A DNA stretch of 64,000 nucleotides. It comes from Buddleja alternifolia (taxonomy: Eukaryota; Streptophyta; Magnoliopsida; Lamiales; Scrophulariaceae). A model generated the notes under the pieces. That model worked only from the letters and a program-made list of their open reading frames with translations, searched no databases and was not told the origin of the DNA. Positions 22,630-35,109 of the stretch are shown here, one piece after another (positions within the stretch are counted from its first letter, which is position 1; each line of letters opens with the position of its first letter). The position numbers were made by a program, and so were the translations under genes. Location of the stretch: the NCBI GenBank assembly GCA_019426215.1, contig CM033399.1, forward strand, positions 28,033,022-28,097,021, given 5' to 3'.

Positions 22630-25600
22630 ATGTCATTTAAAACACAATTTCTGCAGAAAAATCATTCACTTTCAATCAAAGCTTTCTGCAAATTTCACTT
22701 CCTCTCTCAAAGCAAAAAGAAAAATCTCAGTTCATCTCTTTCACTAAAAATGGCACCAAAGAAATCTTCTGCTACTTCTATCGAGCCTACCATCAAGGTT
22801 ACTGAAGGCCTTGTTGTCGATTGGAAATTTCTTTATGAACATCCTCAAATCAACCTGACAGATATGATGGACATGGTAGTCAAGGCTGGGCTTAAAACTT
22901 TCCTGACTCAATACTCCTATGTATTTTCGACGGAAGTTGACACCTTCTGGAAGACTGCTAAACTCTCCGAGGACAAGAAGTCTATCTTTTGTCTAATTTC
23001 TCTATCCAAGAAGGAGCCATCCAAGGAATTTATTTTGTCTGCTGCCTCCATTGGCAAGAACTTCAATCTCCCAAAGGAGGGTGAGGCATTGGACTGCGTT
23101 ACTTTGGATCAAATCAAGGAAGCATCGACAAACATGAGTGCTTACGACTGTGTACCCTACACACAGTACTTTGAAAAGAAAGAACTGGTATCCAAATACC
23201 GACTGATGGCTGATTTTTGCAGCAAGATCATAGAATGCAGAGTGGGTACATTTGATAAGGTGAACCCAGTACAATTTCAGATGATGACGGCGATACTCCT
23301 CAACATCAAGATCAACTAGAGTGAGTATATTTTTGGAAGGTTTTGGGACTGTTTAAGTGCCCTGAATAAACCTTATGGACTTATTTTGAGCGACTTATTG
23401 TATCGATCAAAGTGTGTCTACTCATCTGGTCAACCGCTGAATAAGACCAAGTTGCTGGGAAGAAGGATTCTGAGTAATCTCTTCAATCCTCCCAAGGTTG
23501 GTGGTGCTGCTAGACCACTTTCTGAGCGTCTGGAAGTACGTCAAGCGTCCGATGAGGAAGCTGAGCGTCCAGTTCCAAAAGAAGCAGTGAAGCGTCCGGC
23601 TGCAACAAAGAAGAGGGTTCCCAGAAAGTCCAAGGCTCAAGTTGTTCCCTCTCCTCAAAAGGATGATGAGGAAACTGATGAGGATGCAGAGGACAAGTTA
23701 CCTCTCAAGCGGAGGAAGCTGGAAGGCATCATTAAACAAATAGACTTCGAGGAACCAGTGTTGCTCCTCCCGCTCAAAAGCTCAAGCTGATTGAAGGAAT
23801 CAATGTAAAGAAGATCTTTAAGCGTACCAGGACAAGCAAGCGTCAAGTTGTTTCTGTTCTTGAGAAGCCTGAGACGGTTGAGCCAAGTGCTCAAATTGCA
23901 GATGAGCCAAGCGCTCAAGTTGCTGTTGAGACAAGTTCTCAAGGTAAGTTTATTTCTTCCCACAGCATTTCTATTCCTACATCGGTAGAAGATCCTACTC
24001 TTATAGAGGATAGTTCATGTATGACAGCTTTAGTTCCAACTGCTGCTGAAGCATCAACAGATGTCCACCTAGATGTTGAGATGACAGAAGTTGTAGCTAT
24101 TTCCAAAGACGTTGCCGCAGAAGCTGCTGCAATTGAAACTGAGGAACCTGCTCCCAAAGAGATTCAAACATCAATTCCTGTTCCGGCTATAACAGAGGCA
24201 CGCTCAAAAGGTCAAAGCATTGTTGAAGACGTTACAGAGCCAAGGCACTTCTTCAAACTGGACACGCTGAAGACGATTGATCATTCAATCAACTATATGC
24301 CCCCAGCGCTCGAAGAAGATTTCATTCCTGCAGGCTATAATGAAGAAAGATACATTGCTGCTGAGAATGAGATTGCCCTGCTGATTGATACTGACAATAA
24401 GATCAGGGATATAGTGTCAACCGCTAGGCAAGGAGGTAGAACTACTAGGTACAATGTAGATTTGGCCTACTACCTAGATTATGGGCACAGTAAGTCAACT
24501 GGTTTTGCTCTGAGAGACTAAAACATCAGAGTGTATGATTTTTTTCACCCAGAGTTTCTCAACCCTTCTGAGAAAGTCTTAAATAGAGAAGGCTACACAC
24601 ATTTTTCTCTTATAGCAAACAGTGTTGAGAATAAGAATTCTGCTAATCATCTTCAACTGTGGAAGAATAAAAGAGTTCATGCCGGTGATCGTCTCTAACG
24701 GATTTGATCCAGACTGAAGCTGATGCATACTTTGACAGCGTCTGGAATGCCACCTATTAGACTGATAGATATCACTTTGAATCTATCAGAGATATCCATC
24801 ATGAAGGCATTCGAGCTATGGTCAATGCTGGACCAGACTACTGTTTGACTGAAGTTAACTGGGTCGAAGCGTATGTGGGTCATCGATATACTTTCACAGA
24901 ATTAGTTCAAGCTCCCCATTTATTTGGCATAGGTATGCATGACAAGAAGAGTCAATTCGCCAAGTATTGCCTGAAGAAGCGTCAACAGAGAGTTGGACCT
25001 GTTCTCAAACTCCCAATTATGCATCAAGAGCTTCACAGATTGTCCATTACTCCTCTCCATTTCAACTCTCAAACATCTACCAGTGGCAGCTCTTCCGTAT
25101 CTAGCATGAGTTTCGCTCCAAGCCACTGCGAAGATAATCTTAATTTGATGGTGACGATTATGACTCCCCTATCTCTTTTTGACAGCATCTTCATTGCAAA
25201 TCTCAGACAATGGAACGGCTCAGTACTCTACTCCTTTCGAGGATATCCATTGCTCCCTTCTATTCGCAAAGAGGTACTCAATCACTATGAGTTTGTCCTC
25301 TCACTGCTGGAAAGAAATCAGGGACTGGCTCAAGCTATCTATCCTTATCTATAAAAGTACTACAATTCGTACGTACCTAAATCTCAACGTCTCCAACATC
25401 TTCCAATAGATAGATTGATTGGATTTTCTAGAGATTACTGCCCAAATGCGATTTTCTCTATCTGCCAAGCGTCGTCTAAAGTCTTCTCGAATCATGTGTT
25501 GGATATCATTGGTCCCATATACATCAGGGCTATAGATAGTCCAATTCGCACATTCATTCAAGGTACTTGCCTTCCTTTTCAACATCTGACTGAACTTCTG

Positions 25601-26898
25601 GAAGCCGCTTCCAATTCTTTTGCCGATGTAGCAAATTGGAACTTCCAATTCGATGATTTTTGCCAACCAGAGTCGTTGCTTGAAGACGAATCTACTAAGT
25701 TGGTTGAAGTGTTTAAACCAGCAGAAGTCGCAAGTATTCCAGTGTCTATTGAAGAACCAGTTCAAGCGTCTCCACCAGAGGATATTTCTGACGTTCCTGA
25801 ACTCGTTGATTCTGTTGCTGCTGATATTGCTGAGGATCTCTCAATTGATGTACGCGGTACAATTTTTGATCCTGCATATCAAGTTTCCCTTGACTCACTC
25901 AAGCATACATCTAGATTCAAGAGACCGGCTCCTCAAGCGGTTCCATTGGATGTGAATCAAGCGTTTGGACCTTTGCTGAAATCTGTATTAGAGGAGATAG
26001 GCAATCACGCTACTTAGAATGAAGAATCTCTTCACTGGATTAAGACCGATTTAGCAAAGATTGAATCTCAAACTATGAGCGCCCAGATTGCTCATATGAA
26101 TGGTTCTGCTCAAGCGGCTGTTGGTGAGTGTCAAAAAGAATTTCAAGAAATGAGTGACGCTACTCGAGCCAACCAACTAGCCATGAAAGAACAATTTGAA
26201 AAGCGTCTAGACACCTTAGAGACCTCATTGAATGATGCTATCAGCGCTAAGATCCTCGCTTTGCAGGAACGTTTCGATTAGCGTCTGGATGATCTTACAG
26301 ATTCTATGTCTCAAATTGCTCATCAGGTCAGTTTATTCACAGAACATTTTCTGAAGAATGATGATGGCAATAAGGGGGAAGAGAAAAGGAAAGGAAAGAA
26401 GAGGAGAGCGTCCAGTTCAAGTGCTTAAGAACCTCCGAAGCGTCAGCTACTATCTCCTTCTCCTCCTTCTTCGCTACGTCTCCCATCTTGGATAACTGTT
26501 GTTGGGGTAAGTGATTCAGCTAGAGCGCCTAGTAGAACGCTAAGAGAACATCCACTAGCACTGTATCCAAATCTACCAGTACCTTCTAGAGCACGGCTTG
26601 AACAGTTTGACATTCCTCTTCAAAGAGCATCTATTCCAGTACCTACATATCCAAGAATTTTAGCTGAAGAGAGGCAGATGACTGACTTCATCCGAACTTT
26701 CAGAATTTGCCTAAGGTATATTGGTATTGACCCAGCTGATTGGGACAAACACTTTACTGCTTTCAAGACGAGACAAAAGGAAGAAAATAAGCTCATAATC
26801 AACAAAGATCATGAAGCGATGATGACTTTGGAAGATAACCTAACTGAAGCTATCCGAGCTGAAATGCCCAATCGATACAAAGTTAGACCAAGTCGTTA
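22630..26898 (+). pseudogene. element B extra ORF downstream of pol
   Basis: The copy parallels element A 11304-15583. It shares the TAG after the first ~230 residues (23317-23319), the TGA at 23788-23790 and the TAA at 24519-24521. Unlike A, it has no frameshift near 23417, so the frame stays open across that point apart from the TAG. Two codons present in A near 13697 are missing. It has an extra TAG at 26279-26281. Confidence 0.65.
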
Positions 26899-27116
26899 AG
26901 GTTTCTTTGATTTACATTATCTATATTCTTGTCTCATATGTAATTTTTGTTTAGTTGTAAAAATGCTTGTAATCATTGATAAATATAAAATGCATTTTTC
27001 AGCTGAAACATCTCGTTGAAGCGTAACTAACTTTAACTAACGTTATCTAACCAAAGCTAACTTTTATTTTGGCTGTCTAACTCTTGAACTATAAAAGAGT
27101 AAGTATTGCCATCATC

Positions 27117-27130
27117 AAGAAGGGGGAAAT
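27117..27130 (+). promoter_or_regulatory. element B polypurine tract
   Basis: AAGAAGGGGGAAAT lies immediately before the LTR start at 27131, in the same place as in element A. Confidence 0.85.
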
Positions 27131-28367
27131 TGTTTGGAATTTCATGTTAGATGTTTAGATGATGACAATTAGGATTTTATGTTAGACCCCAAAATATGTA
27201 AGTTTGATTTTAGTAGAAATCATGTGCTTTGAAGCGTTAGATTTGTAATAGGCTTTATAGGCTTTGTTTTGTTTTTATTCTAGATTGTTAGGCTAAGTAG
27301 TCTTAGGCTGAGTGTCTGATAATTTTTGAGTGAGTTTATCAGTGGTAAAGTTTGAAGACTCAAGCGCGTGAAGTCTAAATGAAGATGAAGTCTCCAAGAG
27401 TCCAAATGACCAGCTATATCAAGTGTCACCTTATAGGACAGAAGTGATTTAAGGATGGATAAGCGTCTATCAATGACTGATTTCACCTGAATTTATTTCT
27501 AAGTCCAGAAGGAGTTTAATGCAAATATTCTCAATGCATTAAGTGCCAACGGGCATTTAATTCAAATGCATTAAATGCTGATAAGAGCATTAAATGTGAT
27601 AAGCACTTTCAGACGTACGGAGAAGCCACCCTATTGGACTGTCAACTATTCATTGACTGCAGCACCAATTTTTGTGCAGCAGATTTTCAGGAAAAAGGAC
27701 TAAAGTTGTTCACTCGCGGAAGTGAGAGACACGCGCCTGTGCATGTGTCAAACGAACACTTTCTCCAAGAATGCCTATAAATAGGACTTCAACAACAAGC
27801 CAAAAACACGATCAATTTCCAAGCCAAATTGTTGTTGCATTGAAGTCTCATTCCTTAAACTCTCAGAAAAGCCAGAATATTCAAGAAAACATTCTCTTTG
27901 CTTTTCTTCAATTCTTGAGACAGTCAACCAATATCTCAAACATTCTTTTCGAAGAAACCACATTACTATTGAGATATTTCCAGTTGTTTGAACTTCATCA
28001 AAATCAAACAAACCATTTAGAAAACCCCATCCAAGCCTCGCGATCTGTGTGAAGTCGAACGTGGATACTTGCATTATTTTTTAGTGAAAGAAGCAAGGGG
28101 ATTGAGGTGATTTGGAGCAGAAATCTGTGTGATCCAGGAGCTCAAGTCATCGACATCTATGTCTCCCTAATTTGTAGAAGATTCTGTGTGATTCTTTGAA
28201 AATCATTTTAGTGGATTGTCTCCGAGTGTCCAAGGAGAAGAAGGACGTAGTTGGGATTACACCACCCAACGAATCTTACAAATATTGTGTCATTTACTTT
28301 ACAGTCAATTTTCTTATTTATCATATCATTGCATAAATTTATTAAGTAAAACACAATCAAACTCTAA
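27131..28367 (+). repeat. element B 3' LTR, left segment
   Basis: It starts TGTTTGGAA and follows the other two SIRE LTRs to the point ACTCTAA, where the Harbinger element begins. The last three bases (TAA, 28365-28367) are the target duplication. Confidence 0.92.
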
Positions 28368-28639
28368 GGCTATGTATGGTTGTGTATTTAGAAAATATTT
28401 TCATTTTTTGGATCACCAAAAAATGAAAATACACAGTCCAAGCCAAATTCAACAGAAAATGGTCAAATTTTAAATACACTACACATTTCCCTATATACCA
28501 ACCAATCATTTCAATCTTTTCACAATCTTTTATCATTAATTACACTATCCTATTATCCAACTCATTATCTTTCTTTCTTTTTCATATTTTATTATTACTA
28601 TTATTATTATTTAATAATATATAATTTGAAAAAAAAAAT

Positions 28640-28830
28640 TATTTTCCCCTCCCCATTAGACTATTCCTCCCCTGCACCTTTTCTCTTTCCTCACCCCCAC
28701 CCCCACCCCATGTGCCCTCCCCTCTCTCCATCCCCCAGCCCCCACCCCCACCCGCACATGCCCTCCCCCCTCTCCATCCCCCCATCCCCCACCCCACTCC
28801 TATTAACACGTGCCCCCCTCCATTTCCAAC
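28640..28830. repeat. C-rich subterminal tract, left
   Basis: The plus strand has clustered CCCCACCCCCACCC-type runs about 270 bp from the left terminus. A second C-rich block lies near the right end (39826-39893). The complementary strand could form G-quadruplexes. Pro/His-rich ORFs here are compositional artefacts. Confidence 0.7.
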
Positions 28831-28961
28831 ACCCATGCACAATAATTTGTTTTTACTGTATTGCACAATAATTTGTTTAATTTATTGGTTCTACTGTTTT
28901 GCATGCGTGTTAATTTTAATACATCTCATCGTCTTTAAATATAGTTGTTGCTTTGGGTTTG

Positions 28962-29153
28962 TTTGGTGATACATCCTCCATTCCTCTACCTGTGAAGAAA
29001 CAGAAGGTGCATCAGTTTTTAATTTTTTTTCCAGTCTTGTAGGTTCATATTTCTTAATTATTTTTTAAAATTCTTTTTGTGTTTGCAGCAAACTTTGGTG
29101 GTACATCCTCTGTTGGGAGTTCTAATATTCCTCTGCCTTTGAAGAAACAGAAG
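28962..29153 (+). other. duplicated exon-like units with splice sites
   Basis: Two units end at 29006 and 29153, 147 bp apart. Each finishes with codons for Pro-Leu-Pro-(Val/Leu)-Lys-Lys-Gln-Lys followed by a GT donor (AAG|GTGCAT). The second is preceded by TTTGCAG at 29082-29088. The intron-like sequence after each is also similar, so one exon-intron module was duplicated. The basic peptide could be nuclear-localising. They may be 5' exons of an unrecognised transposon gene. Confidence 0.45.
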
Positions 29154-29159
29154 GTGCAT

Positions 29160-29754
29160 ATCATCTTTTCTTTTTCTAAGTCTTGTATGTTCATATTTAT
29201 TAATTATTTTTTGAAAGTTTTTTTTTACGTTTGAAGAAATTTTTTGGATCTACAGCAGTTCAATTAGCACTCAAATTTATATTCAATTTTTATAGTCAAT
29301 TTTTTTTAATTCGTTTATGTGTTATTTTTGTGTTTGTTTTTTGGTTAATAAGATATATGTGAATGTATGATTTATTGGTAGGTTATCCTAATGTGCTGGA
29401 GTCTTAATGACTTATGAACCTTGTGTGAACCATAATGTGTATTGTATGAATTTTTAGTCTTAATTGTCTAACATTTAGCCTTGTGTTCCATATCGAAGAT
29501 TATAATTATTTTTAATGAGAATAATATATATATATACATATAGTTTAGATTATACAATAGTTTATATAATTTAAAATTTTATATTTTAGTTTATATATAA
29601 TATAGTTTTTGATCAATATCGAATAATGATATATATTCATAGTCATTAACAACATCAAGGCAAATTTACATTTATAATCATAAAATCGTCCAATAAAATT
29701 TGGTCAAATAGCCCTATGATAATAATTATTAAATTAGTTGCTTTAAATATATAT
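29160..29754. other. AT-rich interval, no gene seen
   Basis: AT-rich sequence with short TATATA runs; nothing coding is supported. Confidence 0.5.
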
Positions 29755-29942
29755 ATATATGTGTGTGTGTGTGTATCTACGTGTGTGCGTGTGTGTCTGC
29801 GTGTGTGTGTGTGTGTGTCTGCGTGTGTTTATATATATATGTGTGTATGTGTGTGTGTGTCTGCGTGTGTATAGATATATATGTGTGTGTGTGTCTGCGT
29901 GTGTGTGTGTCTGCGTATGTGTGTGTGTGCGTGGGTGTGTTC

Positions 29943-29973
<31 letters not shown>

Positions 29974-30130
29974 CGTGTGTATAGATATATATGTGTGTGT
30001 GTGTGTGTGTCTGCGTGGGTGTGTTCATACATATATATATGTGTGTGTGTGTGTGTGTCTGTGTGAGTCTGCCTGTGTTTATACATATGTGTGTGTGTGT
30101 TTGTGTCTGTGTGTGGGTATGTGTATTGGT
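29755..30130. repeat. compound GT/AT microsatellite
   Basis: About 375 bp of (TG)n interrupted by TGCG, ATATAT and CATATATAT blocks that recur every 60-70 bp, so a higher-order unit was amplified as well as the dinucleotide. ORFs with Val-Cys or His-Thr repeats are artefacts. Confidence 0.95.
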
Positions 30131-31029
30131 GAAGAAGATGAAGTGGAGAGAGAAAAAATAAAGTGGATGAAAAATAACAAAAGTGGGCAAAGTGGGCCCA
30201 ACCATATTAAATAAATAATATGTTTTTATCCCTATTTAATTGTTTTATCCCTATTTAAAGTGGATGAAATTTGCTATTATTAAAATGCATTTATTTGTTA
30301 TTTACCATAGTTAGTAAAATATGGGACGGGAAAAATTCATCATTTAATACGTACATGTATATTATGAAATTTTATTGAAAAATATTGTAAAGAAGTCTGT
30401 TAAAAAGTACGGGGACGGGAAATAAATGGATTCGTAGAAGTTCGAGTATAATACGAATATAAATTAATTATTCGGGAGTAAAAATACGGCTTAGTTCTAT
30501 ATAAATTTGTGAGATTTATTGCTTGTACTTGCTTTTAATTATATAGATAATATTTTATATGAGTCATTAATTGACAATAATTAATATTTTGATAATTATT
30601 AACATTCAGAGTTTTTAATTGTAGAATACTCAATTAGTATTTATAAAAATTAATAATAATTTTAAATTTTAAATTAAAAAAATATTTTTCGCCAACATTA
30701 GAGTATTATTCGGCGAGTAATATACGAGATACGTAAATTACGTGTATTACACGGTTCAACTCAAAAGTACGAGTATTATTCATTACGTTCAAAATGCATA
30801 CAGTAAACGAAAGTATTTCTCAATTATAAGTATGTACGTGTATTGTACGGGTATAATATGATTTTTTACTAACAGAGTTCTTTACCAAATAAATAAATAA
30901 AAAGTAATGAAATACGATATCTCAAGTCGAAAGATACTCCATTAACTTTATGCGATAAAATAACTAGTAAAATAAAAGCATAACTTAAGTGACACCTAAA
31001 CAAAGTTTAAACTAATATGCGAGAAAATA
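30131..31029. other. AT-rich Harbinger interior, no gene seen
   Basis: No coding frame is supported. At its end, about 30957-31029 carries a unit (AAGCATAACTTAAGTG...) repeated just after the nested Mutator-like element at about 33380-33445, so a ~65-bp tandem duplication existed before that insertion. Confidence 0.5.
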
Positions 31030-33379
31030 GGGTTAATTGCAAATAACCCCCCTGTGTTATTCCCAATCTGCAAGAAACCCCCCTGTGATAAGGAAATAGC
31101 CTAAAAACCCTATGTGAAATGTAAAAACTCTGCACACACTCCCAAACCGTTAAATAAAACTTAAATCCGTTAAATTTTGTTTGAAATGTCCATTATACCC
31201 ATAAATTAGTGGGTTATTTGCATCCACCTCCCCTGAGGTTTTGACCTTTGGCAAGGACACCCCCTCATCAATTAGAATTTGACATCCACACCCCCTATGT
31301 GTAAAAATATTTATAAACTACCCTTTTTGCCCTTAGCTTATATTTTTATTTCCTATTTTGTATTTTTCATTTCATTCCTTTTTCTTATTAAATAGAAAAA
31401 ATAAAAAATAGAAATTACCCTCATGATAGTTTTTCATTAATTCTAATGAATAGTTACTTTTATCTAAAAATATGTATAGCAAATAATATATCAAACTTAT
31501 TTTAAATAAAACTGGTATGTATTTTTCCAATCCCCTTTGTGTGTTTCTTGAATTATATTTTTAATGTTTCAAAAAACTTTTAATAAACCAGTAATACTTT
31601 ATTTATTTTATAAAAAATAAAAAGCTTATATATAGATTTTTCTTCTTCTTTTTCAATTTGTATTTTTCTTCTTTTTTGTACTAAGTAGGAATAAGACTAA
31701 TAAGAAGTAGAATAAATATATAAAAAAAAGGAAAAATTGCAAATTCGGTACCGTAGTATAAGACAAGTTCGCAAATGGTACCACGCTTTTCAGTTTTCTC
31801 ACTTTTGGTACCAAAAATGCTTTTTTTTCTCACTTTTGGTACCGCCGTTAGTTTTTTGACGGATTTTGACATGTGCACGGCACATGTCCGTTAAATTTTG
31901 AATTTTGGGGGAAAATATACCGTTTGGGGCTGATTTGGAGGAAAATACACGGTCAAATGGGTCAAATTTGACCAATTTAACTTTTTAAGGTCATTTTTTG
32001 TGATTTTAGCTAACTTTGGACAGATTTTTAGCTAACTTTGAATACAAAATTGCTTTGTTCTAGACATATCTGGATTATGTACAATATATGTGTGGATAGC
32101 CCTATGTGTCTAGTTTCATGGTAAGAAAACGGTTCATGAATCCGAGCTTTCTACAATGAGTTATGAAGTTTCTCATGACGACGCGCACAGCTGTCTGCAC
32201 AGCCGACAGATTTTTAGCTAACTTTGAATACAAAACTGCTTTGTTCTAGACATCTCCTGATTATTTTTGATATATGGGTGGATATCCCTATGTGTCTAGT
32301 TTCATGGGAAGAAACCGGTTCATGAATCCAAGCTTTCTACAATGATTTATGAATTTTCTCGTGATGACGCGCACCGCTGTCTGCTCAGCCGACAGATTTT
32401 TAGCTAACTTTGAATACAAAACTGCTTTGTTCTAGATGTCTCCTAATTATGTGCAATATATTCTTGGATAGCCCTATTTTTCTAGTTTCATGGGAAGAAA
32501 ACGGTTCATGAATCCGAACTTTCTACAATGAGTTATGAATTTTCTCGTGAAGACGCGCACAGCCAGCCGAGAAGCTCCAAAAAGTTATTGTGTTATTTTG
32601 CATGAAAATTCAATTTTTAAACCGAAACTACTATTTCCATTTTTAGATTTTTGTTTATTGTGTTATTTTGCATGAAAAGATTGTAAAATGAGTATTTGAG
32701 ATGGAAAAAAAATTCTGGTATATATTTTGTCGATACAAAAACTCTATTTGGTGGTGTTGGGGGTTTAGTAATTTTTACTTTAAAATATTTGTTATAACTC
32801 ATTTTAATTGAAAATTAATTTTCATTAAAATTATTTGTAATTCAGAATTTTCATAAGCTTAATTTTGAATATTCCCCTTAATTTTGAATATTCATAAAAG
32901 TAATTGGATAAAAAAATACATATTTAAGAATCTTGTTTTTTTCTCCTTTTCTAGTTTATGAAATAATTTATGCTAATTATTTTGTACTTGGATATTATTA
33001 TTACTATTTAGTATTTGAATATTATTATTATTGAATATTATTTCTAATTAGTAGGCAATATTTCAATATATATATATATATATTATTTTAGCATAATATT
33101 AATTTTTTAATATTTTAGAGAATTATAAAAGAGCATAAAAAGGTTCAAATAAAATAATAAAAGCCCCTCCAAATGAACAATTAAAATAGGGGCATAGAAG
33201 TCAATTTCCCTTGCACTTTTGTGTGAAAATTGGAAAACAAATTGCCAACTCTCACCTCACGCGCGTGCCTCAAACGCGGTTAAGTTTGACGGAATGGGAG
33301 GTTTTTTGCAGAGTTTTTACATTTCACAGGGGGGTTTTAGGCTATTTCCTTATCACAGGGGTTTTTTTGCAATTAACCC
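31030..33379. mobile_element. non-autonomous Mutator-like element, 2.35 kb
   Basis: The ends are GGGTTAATTGCAAATAACCC and, inverted, GGGTTAATTGCAAAAAAACC. The inverted arms extend about 80-110 bp; the left arm has an internal ~30-bp duplication of the CCCCCCTGTG segment. A perfect 9-bp target duplication GAGAAAATA lies at 31021-31029 and 33380-33388, as expected for Mutator. There is no transposase ORF. A second GGGTTATTTGCATCC-type end at about 31209 and a truncated copy of the 36794-37791 family at about 31730-32585 show that it is composite. Confidence 0.88.
31730..32585. mobile_element. truncated Mutator-like element with three internal repeats
   Basis: The left arm (GGAAAAATTGCAAATTCGGT onward) matches the left arm of the complete element at 36794. 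The matching right inverted arm is missing. Inside, three ~180-bp repeats start near 32032, 32208 and 32394, each with TTTTTAGCTAACTTTGAATA, AGCCCTATGTGTCTAG and TTTTCTCGTGAAGACGCGCA. Confidence 0.75.
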
Positions 33380-33798
33380 GAGAAAATAACTATTGAAAGA
33401 AAAGCATAACTTAAGTGGCACCTAAATAAAGTTTAAACTAATATGTTCGAATAAAGTCATTAACTTTCTCTAAAATGGGTATTGATTACTAATTTTATAT
33501 ATAAAAAAGGAAACAAAAGCTAAATTAATAAATAAGTCAAATTAGATGAAAAGGATGAAATTATATTTACGTCTCAGTAAGTTAGACCTAATTGCGTAAT
33601 GCTCATGATTATTTACATAATTAAACAGAATTTCAGACTTCAAAGTCCTTAAATATGCCATGTAATTGTCGTGATTATATTATCCTGAAAAAGTGGTATA
33701 TTATCCAGAAGTTGCTGGTTTTAACAATATATATATGTATATATAAGTGATTATATTATCCAGAAAAAGTGCTACATTATTTCCTTTGTATGTGATAG

Positions 33799-34789
33799 AT
33801 GAATCGTGGTGGGGGTTCTAGTAGTGGCAAGAAAAAGTCTGGTGAGGCCTTTTGGAACACCGATTTGGATTCTGTTTGTATTGAACTCATGTACGAAGAG
33901 TTCAAGAAAGGCAATCTAAGGGGGACGACATTTACCCCTCAAACTTGGACTGACATTGAGCGAGGTTTGAATATGGCTGTTGTGCCGTTTTACATGTATA
34001 ATATCCCTCAGTTGAAGAGCAAGTTGAGTAGGATTAGGGTCATGTGGAGGAGGTTCAATGAATTGGTAAGAAGTGGAAGTGGATTTGGGTGGGATTACGA
34101 GAACCACACTGTGACTGCTACCAATGTTGTTTGGGAGGCCCACCTAACGGTATCTTCCTAATACTAACTTATGGGTTATATATACACACAAATATATATT
34201 AATAGCTATCTAAAATTGGGTTAGGTTTGCTAATTTCGGTATTCTACATACTTCTTAGGAGTACCCAGGCGATGCAAAATTGCATAAGAGTGGTCTGTCC
34301 AAGTATGACTTGTGCACTGAGATGTTCCTACCCTGTATAGCTACGGGAGCTATAGCTAGAGCATCGACCCAAGGTCCATCAGATTTGGAGGGTGACTCGC
34401 AGGTCAATAGGCGAGGAAGACGTGGGAGGTTTAATTTGGTGGATGAAGAAGACACAGATGTTGACGCTATGCCTGATAGTGCCTCCCGTGCACCCACACA
34501 GTCCATGGTCACCTCTGTGACAGCGAGTAGATCTCGAAAGAGCTCGAGGAGTGGTGACCTGGAGTCAGCCTTACAATCTTAGGAGGAATTTAAGTTCGAC
34601 AGGGCTTCCCGTTCTAGTGCAGCATTGCAGGAAGGCATAGAGAGATACATGACTTGCCTCCAAGCCATGGACGGTCTTAGTACGGAGAAGTTCCATAAGG
34701 CAATGGAACGACTCACTGCCCAAAATTGGCGATGTTGGTTCCTCCTCATGACTCCTGAGCAACAACGGGTTTGGGTGGACTGCCTTTAG
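33799..34789 (+). pseudogene. Harbinger ORF1-type Myb/SANT-like protein, one nonsense codon
   Basis: In PIF/Harbinger elements a Myb/SANT-like protein helps the transposase enter the nucleus and bind the ends. Exon 1 is 33799-34149 (117 codons). It starts MNRGGGSSSGKKK and contains the Myb_DNA-bind_3-like pattern: Trp at FWNTDLDSVCIELMYEE, then KSKLSRIRVMWRRF and GFGWDYENHTV. A GT-AG intron (34150-34258) leads to exon 2 from 34259, in frame (EYPGDAKL...). An acidic/basic linker reaches a TAG at 34580-34582 (residue 225), after which the frame stays open and protein-like to a TAG at 34787-34789 (about 293 codons in all). The nonsense codon probably removes the C-terminal interaction region. 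Confidence 0.8.
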
Positions 34790-35109
34790 ATGCGCTGTGA
34801 TATGGTGGCATGGGATTTGTTGAAGTTGTCTGTCTATTTGTCTACTTATCTGTGTGTTTGATTATCTGTTGGGTGTACTATCTCTTTTTATCTTTTCTTC
34901 AAGTATTATGTGTTGGATGACGAACAATTTTACGTTTTTAAAAAATTATTAAGTCGGCGTGTTTGGGTTTAACGATGAATAATATTGTAAGTTTATATTC
35001 ACATTTTAAGTATGTGTTTTATTAGTTCAAAATAATTATGTGGGACTACTATTTTGTTTATATAAATTGCTTGTTTCAATTTACTATTTGGTTTAAGTAT
35101 TTAATAAGT

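Larger units (their letters stand above)
19369..28367 (+). mobile_element. element B: 5'-truncated SIRE copy (left part)
   Basis: The sequence begins inside integrase (equivalent to about 8004 in element A) and runs through RT, RNase H, the extra ORF and polypurine tract into a 3' LTR. That LTR is interrupted at 28367 and resumes at 40239. The 5' LTR, primer site and gag are absent. From 19369 to about 22500 it differs from element A mainly by single-base indels; from about 22500 to 25860 it is nearly identical; beyond that the two diverge more. Confidence 0.85.

Noticed and set aside
28626..28969. Pro/His-rich and Gly-rich ORFs
   Set aside because: They come from the C-rich subterminal tract; composition alone keeps these frames open.
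29759..30214. Long ORFs on both strands with Val-Cys and His-Thr repeats
   Set aside because: They are translations of the GT/AT microsatellite and have no protein-like composition or gene context.
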